From assembly GCA_026707585.1 (NCBI GenBank), contig JAPOWQ010000040.1, positions 123,151 to 187,150 of the forward strand: a stretch of 64,000 bases of DNA. The letters run 5' to 3'. Under the pieces are notes generated by a model. That model saw nothing but the letters and a program-made list of their open reading frames with translations, was not told where the DNA came from and did no database searches. Positions 1 through 9,179 of this stretch are shown here, one piece after another (position 1 is the stretch's first letter; the number at the start of each line of letters is the position of its first letter). The stretch is from Chloroflexota bacterium (GTDB taxonomy: Bacteria > Chloroflexota > UBA11872). Made by a program: the position numbers and the translations under genes.

Positions 1-373
1 TCGTGACAACTTCCACCCTCGCGAGTCCGTTGTCAGCCAGCGTCTGAATGTTCTCCAGCCGGACCTCGCAGAGCGACGCATACGGCAATAGCTCCGGGGC
101 TAGCATCGCGTAGGCGCTCCGGTAGTCTTGGTCCACTAGAGCCTGGCCAAAGGTCAGGGCGCGTTCCTCCGGATCGAAAGCAAACGGCGCCGCCTCGAAG
201 TCCGGCGATGCCGGCGTCGCCGCCTCGCAGGCCGGAACCGTGACGGCATTGATCACGAGCGTCAGCGCAATAAGCGCGGCCAGCCCGCTGCTGAACAACC
301 CGAAAGCCAGCGCCACGCCGACGTGGGCCCACCAGGACACCCGCAGCCGCCAGGTCTCCGGTCGCAGCGACAT
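1..373 (-). CDS. Partial membrane-anchored protein of unknown function (C-terminus off window)
   Basis: The frame is open from an ATG at 373 and runs off the left edge, so only about 124 N-terminal residues are visible. It begins MSLRPETWRLR, followed by a hydrophobic segment at residues 17-42 (VGVALAFGLFSSGLAALIALTLVI), then a probable extracytoplasmic part with the stretch FGQALVDQDYRSAYAMLAPEL. That stretch resembles the opening helix of NTF2-like/DUF4878 lumazine-binding-type domains, in which a small protein accumulates charge or ligand outside the membrane. GGGGAGG lies upstream of the ATG. The similarity is a pattern impression only; the catalytic or binding part is not in the window, so no function is assigned. 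Confidence 0.55.
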   Translation of the reverse strand, partial: MSLRPETWRLRVSWWAHVGVALAFGLFSSGLAALIALTLVINAVTVPACEAATPASPDFEAAPFAFDPEERALTFGQALVDQDYRSAYAMLAPELLPYASLCEVRLENIQTLADNGLARVEVVT

Positions 374-581
374 GCCCCAGGCCTCCCCTTGTGTCCCGTT
401 GCGCCTTGCGGCACGCCAATCGTGATCAGCAGCTGCGCGTTGGTTCCTGCAAAGGCGCTTACGCGCACGCGCGTCCCGGCCTCGGTAGCAGCGCTGATCG
501 TCTTGCGGGAAACCCGCGACTCACTAAATGTGGTGGAGAGGATGCTACAGGCCCCACGGCCGAGCCCGGGTATCCGAGAGC

Positions 582-2270
582 CTACGAACCTATAAGCCCT
601 TCCTGCGGACGCACCCACGGCAGCTTTGGCAAGACGGCCATGAACTCGGCGCGCGGAAGCTGCAGGTCGCCGACTGGGACGTCGATCACGACTGGCGCCT
701 CGCACTCGAGCGCGCGCGGAAGCAGGTCTTTCAGATCCTGCGGATCGTCCGCCCGCATGCCGACCGCCCCGAACGACTCGGTGAATCCCACGAAGTCGGG
801 GTTATGCAGGCCGGTCTCGTAGTCGCCGTCAAAAAACTCCTCCAGGTCGCGGGCCACATTCCCGTAGGCGTCGTCCCGAAAGACAATGCTGGTGACGTTG
901 ATGCCATACCGCACCGCCGTGGCCAGTTCCACGGCATTGAACAGGAACCCACCGTCGCCGTTGACCGATATCACCGGCCGATCGGGATGGGCCACCTTGG
1001 CCCCCAGCGCCGTGGGAAATCCGAAACCGAGGTTGAACGAGTAGCCGGAGTCGATAAACGTCTTCGGCTCGTGGACCTGGTAATGCGTGCGGGCGTAGTA
1101 GCCGAACTGCGTGACGTCCCAGACGATGTGGGTGTCCTCCGGAACGCTGCGTTGCATGGTTTCCAGGATCGGGTAGTGCGGCTCTTTGAGGTGAATGTCC
1201 CGGTAGGCGATCAGCCGTCGCGCAGCCACGACGGCCTCCACGGGTGATGGGCGGTTCCCGGCGCCGGCTGCCTCGAGCAGCGGAAGCAGGGCCTCGATCG
1301 TGGCTTTGGCGTCGCCGTGCAGCGGGTGGGTGTTGGCCTGAACTCGCGTGACTTCCGATTCCTCGATGTTGATATTGATCAGCGTGGCGGCCTCTCCCGC
1401 CGGATTGCCCAGGGAGAAGCGCGTCCCGATGCCGATTACCAGGTCCGCCGCCTCCATCACTTCGAAGAGTTGGTTCATCTGGTCGAACTCGCCGTGGTGC
1501 GCGAAGCACGAGCCGTACGCCAGTGGATGCCGATCGGGAATGACGCCCTTGCCGCCGCAGGACGTAACGACCGGAATCTTTGTGGCCTCGGCCAGGCGCA
1601 CCAGCGCCGCTTCGGCGTCTGAACGAGCCACGCCGCCGCCCGCGTAAATGACGGGCAGCCGGGACTCCGCGATCAGCCGCGCCGCTTCACGCAGTTGTTC
1701 CTGGCTGGGGACGATCCGCGGCACCGGCGCCGGGTCGTGCAACGTCACCTCGTCGCGCTCCACTCCGGCTTCGGGTGGAATCTCGATCAGCACCGGATAC
1801 GGGCGGCCGCTCCGCATCTGGCGAAAGGCCTCCGTCACGGCCGGCGAGATCTCCTGCGGCCTGTTAGCGGCGTGACGCCACTTGGTCACGGCCCCCACGA
1901 TGTCCGCTTGACCCAGCACCTCGTGATACGTGCCCAGGCCGCTGCCGATCTGCCCCCGCGGGATCTGTCCCGCAATCGCCAGCACGGGCGACGAGCGTGC
2001 GTAGGCCGTCGCCAGGCCGCTGGCCGCGTTGTACACCCCCGTGCCCGGGACCACCAGCACCACCCCCGGCTTGCCGCTCACCCGCGCATAGCCGTCGGCC
2101 ATGTGCGCCGCCGCCTGCTCGTGCCGCGTCGTGATCATCCGGATATCGGGATGGTCCCGCAGCGCCGCAATGATCCCGGACATGTGGATGCCCGGAATCC
2201 CGAAGACCACGTCCACCCCTTCTCGCACCAGGGAATGAACCAGGGCCTCCCCGCCGCTCATCATGGTCAT
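582..2270 (-). CDS. Thiamine-diphosphate-dependent enzyme, acetolactate synthase/decarboxylase-like
   Basis: 562 residues, the normal length for the IlvB/POX/benzoylformate-decarboxylase superfamily. The N-terminal PYR domain shows VFGIPGIH and the activating glutamate E51 in RHEQAAAHMADGYAR. The central domain is followed by a C-terminal PP domain with the ThDP/Mg motif NGDGGF...DDAYGN around residues 440-470. Such enzymes decarboxylate a 2-oxo acid and sometimes condense the product; the substrate cannot be read from sequence. No ilvN-type regulatory subunit is nearby, so a catabolic decarboxylase or ligase is more likely than branched-chain amino acid synthesis. It is the last gene of an operon with two propeller proteins, starting 12 bases after the upstream stop. 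A second in-frame ATG two codons later is an alternative start. Confidence 0.85.
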   Translation of the reverse strand: MTMMSGGEALVHSLVREGVDVVFGIPGIHMSGIIAALRDHPDIRMITTRHEQAAAHMADGYARVSGKPGVVLVVPGTGVYNAASGLATAYARSSPVLAIAGQIPRGQIGSGLGTYHEVLGQADIVGAVTKWRHAANRPQEISPAVTEAFRQMRSGRPYPVLIEIPPEAGVERDEVTLHDPAPVPRIVPSQEQLREAARLIAESRLPVIYAGGGVARSDAEAALVRLAEATKIPVVTSCGGKGVIPDRHPLAYGSCFAHHGEFDQMNQLFEVMEAADLVIGIGTRFSLGNPAGEAATLININIEESEVTRVQANTHPLHGDAKATIEALLPLLEAAGAGNRPSPVEAVVAARRLIAYRDIHLKEPHYPILETMQRSVPEDTHIVWDVTQFGYYARTHYQVHEPKTFIDSGYSFNLGFGFPTALGAKVAHPDRPVISVNGDGGFLFNAVELATAVRYGINVTSIVFRDDAYGNVARDLEEFFDGDYETGLHNPDFVGFTESFGAVGMRADDPQDLKDLLPRALECEAPVVIDVPVGDLQLPRAEFMAVLPKLPWVRPQEGLIGS

Positions 2271-2282
2271 CCGGACCCGCCC

Positions 2283-3734
2283 TCAGGTGCTGAAATTCAG
2301 CGCGTGCAATCGCGCCGCCCCGCAGAAGTGAATCCGCAGCCGGACCGCTTCCGGGTCCAACTCGTCCCACCGCCGCTCCCGCCAGCTCACCGTCTCACGC
2401 AGCCCATCACGGCTCACCGGCCGGCAATCGTCGCGGCTGAATCCCGCCAGCGGCTCGTCGCCCTCCGCCGGCAGCACCTCTACCTCCACCCAGCTCCGCA
2501 GCGGCTGCCCATCGCTGACGTTCAGCGAGAGCCGCGCCCCCCGCTCCTCGGCCGTAATCGCCCGCGTCACCGCGTACCCCGGCGTCTCCCGGTCCACCGT
2601 CTCCAGGCACGTGAACCGGTCCCGCCCCAGCGTCGCCAGCCCCATTTGCGACAGCCGCAGCGCCCCGGTGTTCGGCCAGTGCGAGTCGTCCGGAATATTC
2701 CCGCCCGGCCAGCTGGTCCAGTCCTCGCCATTGCCGCAGTAGTACAGGTACATCCGGTCGCTGTGCTCCACCAGCTTGTCCGCGATCACCAGCGACCCGC
2801 TGTCCCAGTCCCCGCGTACCCCTCGCCGGATCAGCGGCTGGTGCGTCTGCACCCGGCTGAAGTGCTCCCCGTCCCGGCTCACCGCCAGCCGGATGTCCGC
2901 GCAGTACATGCCGAACCGTCCGGTGCCGTTGGGTACGTACCAGCCGTATTCGTAGGCCATCACGTACTGCCCCGCGTAGGGCGCCAGCATCAGGTAGTGG
3001 TTCTCCTGCTCCGTGCTGTCGTTCGGATGCAGCACCGGGTTGTCCGCGCTCGCCGTCAGGTGCTCCATGTCCGGTCCAAAGGCAATGTGCTTCACCCGCA
3101 CCCGCTCCGGCCCGTGCTTGTTGTTCGGCAACACCGCCTGCCAGATCATCTTCCAGCGCCGGCTGGCATCGGCCTCTTGCTCGTCCTTGATCAGCGCCAC
3201 GATGTCCGGCGCGCCCCCGTCCCACTCCGGCAGGTCGATCTGCGCTTCCTCGGTCCAGTGAATCCCATCCGGCGAGTACCCCGCCCGGATCATCCGCGCC
3301 CGCGGCGGCCCTTTCACGATCATCTTGTAACGCCGGGCCGGGTCGTCCTCCTCCACGTCCTTCACCACCGGGCCCCAGCCCCGCAGGCAGATGTTGTTGT
3401 CGCTGCGCCCCCGGTACTCGTGCAGGCCGAGCTTCGGCTTCTCCCAGTGCACCCCGTCATCGCTGACGGCATACCCCGTGTTCCACCAGCGCTCCACCCC
3501 CACGTCCTTGCCCGCGTACCAGCACTTGAACAGGCGCGCCTCCTCGTCATAGAGCACCGTCCGCCCCTCCCACGGCCGCGCCTGCAGGGAGTCCCACTCG
3601 TGGTGATCCCCCACCGGCAACACCGGGTTGTTCGGATGCTTCTCCGCCTCGCACACCGCCTGCACCACGTTCTGCCGAGACTCCACATCCGCCAGGTCCA
3701 GGAACACCACGCGCCGCTCACGCATCGTCGTCAT
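2283..3734 (-). CDS. Beta-propeller glycoside-hydrolase-like protein (copy 1)
   Basis: 483 residues from an ATG that overlaps the upstream gene's stop as ATGA, a typical translationally coupled start; a longer frame upstream is only read-through of that gene. Repeated motifs such as YAVSDDGVHWEKP, YSPDGIHWTEE and LAVSRDGEHFSR mark blades of a five-bladed propeller like GH32/43/62/68 glycosidases. The C-terminal ~80 residues form a predicted beta-sandwich (SWVEVEVLPAEG...GFSRDDCRPVSRDG...VRLRIHFCGAARLHALNF) found in all four paralogs here. I cannot point to a validated catalytic Asp/Glu set, so glycosidase activity is inferred from fold. No signal peptide is visible. Probably co-transcribed with the ThDP enzyme. 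Confidence 0.75.
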   Translation of the reverse strand: MTTMRERRVVFLDLADVESRQNVVQAVCEAEKHPNNPVLPVGDHHEWDSLQARPWEGRTVLYDEEARLFKCWYAGKDVGVERWWNTGYAVSDDGVHWEKPKLGLHEYRGRSDNNICLRGWGPVVKDVEEDDPARRYKMIVKGPPRARMIRAGYSPDGIHWTEEAQIDLPEWDGGAPDIVALIKDEQEADASRRWKMIWQAVLPNNKHGPERVRVKHIAFGPDMEHLTASADNPVLHPNDSTEQENHYLMLAPYAGQYVMAYEYGWYVPNGTGRFGMYCADIRLAVSRDGEHFSRVQTHQPLIRRGVRGDWDSGSLVIADKLVEHSDRMYLYYCGNGEDWTSWPGGNIPDDSHWPNTGALRLSQMGLATLGRDRFTCLETVDRETPGYAVTRAITAEERGARLSLNVSDGQPLRSWVEVEVLPAEGDEPLAGFSRDDCRPVSRDGLRETVSWRERRWDELDPEAVRLRIHFCGAARLHALNFST

Positions 3735-5251
3735 AGCAGGCTGATCCCATGCAACCGCGCCGCCCCGTACAGGTTCACCCGCAGCCGCACCGTGTCCCGG
3801 TGCAAATCGGCCAGCACCCGCTCCCGCCACCTCACCGGCTCCCGCAGCCCGTCGCGATGCAACGGCTCGCAGTCGTCCTTCGTGAACCCCGCCAGCGCGT
3901 CATCCCCGTCCGCCGGCAGCACCTCCACGTCCGCAAAGCTGCGCATCTGCTGCACGTGGCTCACGTTCAGCGCCAGCCGCCCGTCCCGCTCGTCGATCCG
4001 CAGCGGCTCCGTCACCACCCAGCCCGGAGTCTCCCGGTCCGTCGTTTCCAGGCACGTCAGCCGGTCCTTCGGCAGCGTCGCCAGCCCCATCCGCGACACC
4101 CGGTTCGACCCGACCTCCCCCGTGCCAATCCAGTGCGAGTGCTCCGGAACGTTGCCGGCGGGCCACTGCGTCCATTCCTCGCCGTTGCCCACGTAGAAGA
4201 ACCACAGCCGGTCGTCGTGCTCCACGACCTTGTCGCTCAGCATCAGCGCCCCCGCGTCCCAGGTCCCCCTGGGGCCCCGCGCAATCAGCGGCTGGTGCGG
4301 CTGTATCCGTGTGTAGTGATCCCCGTCCCGGCTCACCGCCAGCCGGATGTCGGAGCAGAACATCCCGTGCACGCCCGTCCGGTTCGGCGCATACCACCCG
4401 TACTCGTACGGCATCACGTACTGCCCCGCGTACGGCGCCAGCGCCAGGTAGTGGTTCTCCTGCTCCATCCCGTCGATCGGATCCAGGATCGGGTTATCCG
4501 CAATTGCCGTCAGCTTCTCCACGTCCGGCCCGCAGGCCAGGTACTTGGTCCGCACCATTGGCGGCCCCGGCTTGTTGCTCGGACCCAGCCCCTGCCACAC
4601 CATCTTGAACCGGCGATCTGGATCCGGATCCTGGTCGTCCTTGATCAGCACCACGATGTCCGGATCCGGCACGTACCACTCCGGCAGCAGGATCGACGCC
4701 TCGTCGGTCCAGTGCACCCCGTCCGGCGAAACGCTGATCCAGCAGTCGTCCGGCCGCTCGTTGCTCTTCACGATCATCTTGTAGCGGCGGCTCGGGACGT
4801 CGTCCAGGTCCTTGACCAGCGGTCCCCAGCCCTGCCGGCAAACGTTGTTGTCGCTACGGCCCCGGTACTCGTGCAGCCCCAGCTTCGGCTTCTCCCAATG
4901 CACCCCGTCGTCGCTGATCGCGTACCCCGTCCACCACCAGCGCGCCATGCTCAGGTCGCTGCCCGCGTACCAGCACTTGAAAAGCCGCTCGTCCTCGTCG
5001 TACAGGATCGTCCGGCCTTCCCACGGCCGCGCCTGCATCCCGTCCCACTCGTGCATGTCCCCCAGCGGCAGCACCGGGTTATCCGCATGCTTCTCCGCCA
5101 GGCACACCGCCTGCACCACCCCGTGCAGCGACTGCACATCGTCCAGGTCCAAAAACAACAGCCGCGACTCGGGCGCCAGCAGACGCGCTTCGCTGTCTGG
5201 CACGTGAGCGTCCTCTCTGCTCGTTGCCATCGGCTGGCCTTGCGCCTTCAA
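3731..5251 (-). CDS. Beta-propeller glycoside-hydrolase-like protein (copy 2)
   Basis: 506 residues from a TTG at 5251 preceded by GAGG at good spacing; an ATG seven codons later (5230) is the alternative. It is a close tandem paralog of the next gene, sharing QAVCLAEKHADNPVLPLG, MQARPWEGR, LFKCWYAG and GLHEYRGRSDNN, the same SDDGVHW/SPDGVHW blade repeats, and the same C-terminal sandwich (VEVLPADGDDALAGFTKDDCEPL...VRLRVNLYGAARLHG). The family role would be glycan binding or hydrolysis; cytoplasmic location is inferred because no export signal is seen. The duplication and ATGA coupling suggest the two proteins are made together, perhaps for related substrates. First gene of the minus-strand operon. 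Confidence 0.75.
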   Translation of the reverse strand: MKAQGQPMATSREDAHVPDSEARLLAPESRLLFLDLDDVQSLHGVVQAVCLAEKHADNPVLPLGDMHEWDGMQARPWEGRTILYDEDERLFKCWYAGSDLSMARWWWTGYAISDDGVHWEKPKLGLHEYRGRSDNNVCRQGWGPLVKDLDDVPSRRYKMIVKSNERPDDCWISVSPDGVHWTDEASILLPEWYVPDPDIVVLIKDDQDPDPDRRFKMVWQGLGPSNKPGPPMVRTKYLACGPDVEKLTAIADNPILDPIDGMEQENHYLALAPYAGQYVMPYEYGWYAPNRTGVHGMFCSDIRLAVSRDGDHYTRIQPHQPLIARGPRGTWDAGALMLSDKVVEHDDRLWFFYVGNGEEWTQWPAGNVPEHSHWIGTGEVGSNRVSRMGLATLPKDRLTCLETTDRETPGWVVTEPLRIDERDGRLALNVSHVQQMRSFADVEVLPADGDDALAGFTKDDCEPLHRDGLREPVRWRERVLADLHRDTVRLRVNLYGAARLHGISLL

Positions 5252-5651
5252 CGCACTTGCCTCGCCACCGCCCGCCGGGATTCACCATATAGCTTCAACC
5301 GTGCTCCCGTCATGCCAGGCCAGAGCAAACGGCGGGCCGCGCTCCTCTTTGGTGGTGCCAGGGCCAAGCCTGCGTCGTTGTGATCTTGCATTTTGAACGC
5401 CGTGGCCGTGGGTTGGGGCCGTCGGGACTTCGGGCGCCGCCACCTGCCGCCCACCGTTGGCCGGTGCCGGGCAAGCGCCACCCGCCGGCCCAACGCGATT
5501 CCCATCCGCGACACGACAATCCCGTAACCGGGGCCTCCGAGTGCATTTGACACCCGATATTTCGACCTTGCAGCATCAAGCGTGGAGGCTGTTTATGGTG
5601 TCGTGGCCGATTGGCGGCCGCCCGTGCACAGCAGCCCACGGGAGGTAGGCG
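5252..5651. other. Divergent intergenic region
   Basis: About 400 bases between two divergently transcribed genes. It must hold promoters for both. A TTGACA hexamer occurs at 5547-5552 on the plus strand but no convincing -10 lies 16-18 bases after it. Reading frames here lack protein-like composition. GGGAGGT at 5639-5645 is the ribosome binding site of the downstream lipoprotein gene. Confidence 0.4.
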
Positions 5652-7319
5652 ATGGCATTCAAGCAACTCAGGCACCCAGTCTCACGACGCCGGGCGATTG
5701 CCCTGCTCGGCGGCAGCGCGGCTGCCGTTGCCTTGGCGGCCTGTGGCGAGACCCAGGTCGTCACCAAGGAAGTCCCGGTCGAGAAGACGGTGATCAAGGA
5801 AGTCCCGGTCGAGAAGATCGTCCGTGAGACCGAGGTCAAGGAAGTCCCGGTCGAAAAGATCGTGACCCAGCAGGTCGACCGTGTCGTTACAAAGACGGTT
5901 GAGGTCGAAAAGGTCGTCGAGGTCGAAAAGGTCGTAACGCAGACGGTCGAGGTCGAAAAGGTCGTGGAGAAGGTCGTCGAGAAAGTCGTGGAGGCTGCAC
6001 CGGCGCCAATGACCCAGAACTTGCTGTTCCAGACCGACCATACGTCCGGTCCGCGTGGGGCGGCGGTCGATTGGGCCCTGGAGCGGTTCTCCACGCAGTT
6101 TCCACACATCGTGGTTCGCTACGTCCCCGCGCCGACCCAGGTTGAAATCGTGTACGGCGCCATGGTCGCGGCCGGTTCAACGCCGGAAGCCGCCCTGATG
6201 AGCGGCTGGTTCGCGGCGCAGTGGTATACGGCCGACGCCTTTGTGAACATCGACGACTTTCTGGCCAAGCAGGACGACTACAACCCCGAGGACTGGTACT
6301 ACCCCGGCGATTCGTCCGGCGTGGATTTCGCCGACACCGTGCCCTACGGCCACCTCGGCGGTCTGCGTGGCAAGCAGTACGGCATGCCCTACCAGGGGAA
6401 CACCAACGGGCAGCACATCAACCTGCAGCTCATGGAAGAAGCCGGGATCCAATGGCCGACGCCCGGGAGCTGGCATCTCGAGCAGGGATTCCTGGACGAC
6501 CTGATCAAGGCCACCGATCCTGAAGCCGGAACCTTTGGCATCGAGGTTGGCGGCGGCAACGGCGGCTCCTGGACGCAGTGGAACCCCTGGGGCTGGGCGT
6601 TGGCCGACGATCCGAGCATCATGTACCGCAGCGCCGACGGCATGCGCACCACCTGCTGGGACTCCGGCGCCGATCGGGGCGTGCGGCTGGCGGTGGACAT
6701 GATCGCCGTACATGGGGTGTCGCCGAAGCTGGGCGAAAGTCGCGAATTGGCCGGTGAGTTCCGCGACCTGTTCTCGGCCGGCAAGCTGCTCACCGCACGC
6801 AACGGCGGAGCCGTCGGCAGCACGATCGGCCGTGTCGCCGGTCGCTTCCCGTGGTCAATGGCGCCCATGCCCGAGGGGCCGCGCGGCCCCGTGCCGCACG
6901 AGATCACCGAGCAGCCGCACATGATCTCCAACACGGCCGCCTTGCGGGACACCGTGGAGGCCTCTGCGCAATTCGTGCTCTTCATGGCCGGACCCGAGGT
7001 TCAGGGCCGGATCGCGATCGACCGCGGATCGATGCCCTTGCGCAAGGAGGTGCACGCATCGGCCGAGATGGCCGCCGGGCCGCCCGAACGTCACAACCTG
7101 TGGAAGGAGTACCTGGACCAGCCGGACGCTCGCCACCGCCAGATGGCCTATCCGGCCTGGCTGGAGTGGATCAACTCCTGGCGCAACGTGGACGCCGCGC
7201 ACGCGGGCGACCTGTCGATCGATGATCTGATGGAGCGAAGTCTTGCAAGGGCTGACCGAGTCCTGGAAGACAACGCTGAGGCCTATCAGGATCTGAAGAC
7301 GTACATCGCGAACGCCTGA
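5652..7319 (+). CDS. Sugar ABC transporter substrate-binding lipoprotein with VEKVV-repeat stalk (orphan)
   Basis: 555 residues. The N-terminus has a Tat-like SRRRA followed by a hydrophobic run and the lipobox LAAC, so it should be exported and lipid-anchored. Residues ~35-115 are a degenerate repeat (KEVPVEK, VEVEKVV, TQTVEVEKVVEKVVE) predicted to form an extended or coiled stalk. The rest resembles extracellular solute-binding proteins family 1, for example PYQGNTNGQHINLQLMEEAGIQWP and the C-terminal FVLFMAGPEVQGRIAIDRGSMPLRKEV. GGGAGGT sits just upstream of the ATG. No permease genes flank it, so it must use a transporter encoded elsewhere or act as a binding or docking protein. It is followed by a strong hairpin terminator and is paralogous to the gene at 9862. 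Confidence 0.88.
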   Translation: MAFKQLRHPVSRRRAIALLGGSAAAVALAACGETQVVTKEVPVEKTVIKEVPVEKIVRETEVKEVPVEKIVTQQVDRVVTKTVEVEKVVEVEKVVTQTVEVEKVVEKVVEKVVEAAPAPMTQNLLFQTDHTSGPRGAAVDWALERFSTQFPHIVVRYVPAPTQVEIVYGAMVAAGSTPEAALMSGWFAAQWYTADAFVNIDDFLAKQDDYNPEDWYYPGDSSGVDFADTVPYGHLGGLRGKQYGMPYQGNTNGQHINLQLMEEAGIQWPTPGSWHLEQGFLDDLIKATDPEAGTFGIEVGGGNGGSWTQWNPWGWALADDPSIMYRSADGMRTTCWDSGADRGVRLAVDMIAVHGVSPKLGESRELAGEFRDLFSAGKLLTARNGGAVGSTIGRVAGRFPWSMAPMPEGPRGPVPHEITEQPHMISNTAALRDTVEASAQFVLFMAGPEVQGRIAIDRGSMPLRKEVHASAEMAAGPPERHNLWKEYLDQPDARHRQMAYPAWLEWINSWRNVDAAHAGDLSIDDLMERSLARADRVLEDNAEAYQDLKTYIANA

Positions 7320-7347
7320 GCCTTCGACGGGATTCGCGTCTGACGGA

Positions 7348-7377
7348 CGGGAGGCCGCTCACCCGAGCGGCCTCCCG
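7348..7377. terminator. Bidirectional hairpin terminator
   Basis: A perfect 13-bp inverted repeat with a 4-base loop between two convergent genes. There is no T-tract on the plus strand, so it is a GC-rich structure that may need Rho or act by RNA stability. Confidence 0.7.
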
Positions 7378-7404
7378 GTCGCTCAGCCGCAACTGTCTCG
7401 CGCC

Positions 7405-8835
7405 TTAACTCACGTCCCGCGGCGCCGTCCCGAATCTGAACGCGAAAAGCGTGCCGTAGGTGACCTCGATATGCAGGCGCACGCGTTCGCCTTGCACGCG
7501 ACCCAGCCTCGACTCGCCGCGCCAGCGCACCGGATGATCGATCGCGTCCCCCCGGATCGGATCGCAGTCCTCCAGCGATCGACCGGCAATCGGCGCGGCC
7601 TCCGCGCTGCGCAGCCCCACCCGAATCGTGCCGGGTTGATTCAGCCGGGCGTTCACGAACAGCCGCGGCTGCCGGGCCTCGACCGGCTCCGTCACCAACT
7701 GGCCCATCTGCCGTCCCGCCACCAGTCCGGCGAAACGGTCGACGCCAAGCCGGAACGACCCGATGGCCGCGATCCGGTGAGCGCGGCCGTGGGCCGACTG
7801 CCGGCCCATGTACCAGAACCGCAAGTGCCGGCCCTGCCGGATCGGCGGATTATTGGTCACGTTGATCCAGGTGTCGTCCCACTGCCCGTCGGCTCCAAGG
7901 TCCAGGAACGCCTCGCGCCGCGGCCGCAGCCAGCGCACCCCGTCCGGGCTGGAGGCCAGCGTCACCCAGATCTTCTCCACTTCCGTGTCATACAGGTCCA
8001 CAAACGCCAGGTAGCGGTTCCCGTAGGCGAACGGGCTGATGGAGTAGAACTGCGTCCCGGGCGTATCCCATTCGTCCATCCGCAGCACGTTCTCGAAGTC
8101 CGACCAGGACAGAAAATCGGCGCTGCTCGCGCGCGTAATCAGGCGCTTATACGGCATCCGCGAACCCAGCGGCTCGTTCGGGACCTCGGCTTCCGGGTAT
8201 TGCGGTTTGGACACCGCGCCGGTCACGAACGGACGGCGCGTATACGCGAGATAGCGGCCTGAGACCGGATCCTTCATCGCCGAGTGCCGGTCGCCGGCCT
8301 GCGGCATGATCGGGCTGCTCGTTCGCGTCCAGTGAATCCCGTCCGGGCTGAAGAGGCCGTAAATCCCGTTGCCCTCATTGGAGTCGAAGGCGTGGTAGCA
8401 GAGCAGCTTGTAGCGCCGCTCCGGAGCGCCCACGTCGTCCACGATCACCCCGTGGGTCTCAAAGGCCCGCAGGCCGGCAACGTCGTGGGGCCAGTACACA
8501 ATGTTGTTGCGCCGCGAGCCGTGCCATTCCACCGCGTGCAGTTCCGGCTTCTCCCACGTAAGCCCGTCATCCGACACCGCATAGTTGAAAACGTTCCGGT
8601 CGGACGCCGCCTCAACGTCGTCGTCAGCGCTGCGATACCAGCACTTGTGGATCCCCTCGTCTTGGTCGTACAGAACCGACGACCAGAGCCCCGCGGCGCG
8701 CCCCTCCCAGGGCCGGTCGGCACGAATCACCGGATCGTGGGTACGCCGTTCGGGTCGCGCCAGCACCCGGCGCACGTGCCACCGGGCATCGATCTCCTCG
8801 TCGTCCACCAGCAGGTGAAGATCAGGGTCGTACAT
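7405..8835 (-). CDS. Beta-propeller glycoside-hydrolase-like protein (copy 3)
   Basis: 476 residues, starting MYDPDLHLLVDDEEID. It shares the family hallmarks: RPWEGRAAGLWSSVLYDQDEGIHKCWYRS, YAVSDDGLTWEKPELHAVEW, FSPDGIHWTRTSSP, SSPDGVRWLRPR and the C-terminal sandwich ending VRLHIEVTYGTLFAFRFG. It is more divergent than the tandem pair at 2283-5251. The middle contains RYLAYTRRPFV, a pattern seen in GH32/GH43-type propellers where the N-terminal blades build the active site. Transcribed alone, convergent with the upstream lipoprotein gene and sharing its terminator. The combination of a binding lipoprotein and a propeller enzyme suggests a common glycan substrate, but this is inference from proximity. 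Confidence 0.72.
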   Translation of the reverse strand: MYDPDLHLLVDDEEIDARWHVRRVLARPERRTHDPVIRADRPWEGRAAGLWSSVLYDQDEGIHKCWYRSADDDVEAASDRNVFNYAVSDDGLTWEKPELHAVEWHGSRRNNIVYWPHDVAGLRAFETHGVIVDDVGAPERRYKLLCYHAFDSNEGNGIYGLFSPDGIHWTRTSSPIMPQAGDRHSAMKDPVSGRYLAYTRRPFVTGAVSKPQYPEAEVPNEPLGSRMPYKRLITRASSADFLSWSDFENVLRMDEWDTPGTQFYSISPFAYGNRYLAFVDLYDTEVEKIWVTLASSPDGVRWLRPRREAFLDLGADGQWDDTWINVTNNPPIRQGRHLRFWYMGRQSAHGRAHRIAAIGSFRLGVDRFAGLVAGRQMGQLVTEPVEARQPRLFVNARLNQPGTIRVGLRSAEAAPIAGRSLEDCDPIRGDAIDHPVRWRGESRLGRVQGERVRLHIEVTYGTLFAFRFGTAPRDVS

Positions 8836-8971
8836 CGCTCAGCCCCCGCGAATCCGAGGCTCAAAGTCTATCCCGCAAGGGTCCCGAAATTGCACGACTG
8901 ATTACGCCCGGGCCCTGCCCGTCTTCCGCGCAACCACCACACTCGGCACCAATCTCGTCGGCGGGCACATC

Positions 8972-9042
8972 GCTCTTCACCCTCTCCGAGGGGAGAGGCA
9001 GATTCCGCCGTCCGCGGCGGAAATCGGTGAGGGGTCTTCCGG
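8972..9042 (+). repeat. Family A palindromic repeat, copy A1
   Basis: Two adjacent palindromes: a CCTCTCC/GGAGAGG hairpin and a CCGCCG-TCCG-CGGCGG hairpin, followed by AAATCGGTGAGGGGTCTTCC. Seven further copies are in the window. A half copy of the family C right end (CCCGTCTTCCGCGCAACCA) lies just before, near 8916-8937. The rest of 8836-9179 shows nothing else. Confidence 0.85.
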
Positions 9043-9179
9043 TCGAAACGTATCCCTTATTCAGACTGCATGTCGGGCTCGGGGCCACGCGCTTGCTCCG
9101 GCCCTGATCCTGACGCTCACTGCCCCTGTGCCGCTCTTGCTAGCGTGACTTGGCATTCCTACTGAGCCTGAACTCATCT

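Noticed and set aside
1695..5383. Very long plus-strand frames (833 and 544 codons) across the propeller genes
   Set aside because: They are antisense to well-supported minus-strand genes, are made of Arg/Pro/His-rich sequence and have no motifs; typical shadows in high-GC DNA.
5547..5575. TTGACA as a promoter for the lipoprotein gene at 5652
   Set aside because: No acceptable -10 hexamer at 16-18 bases; not reported as a promoter.
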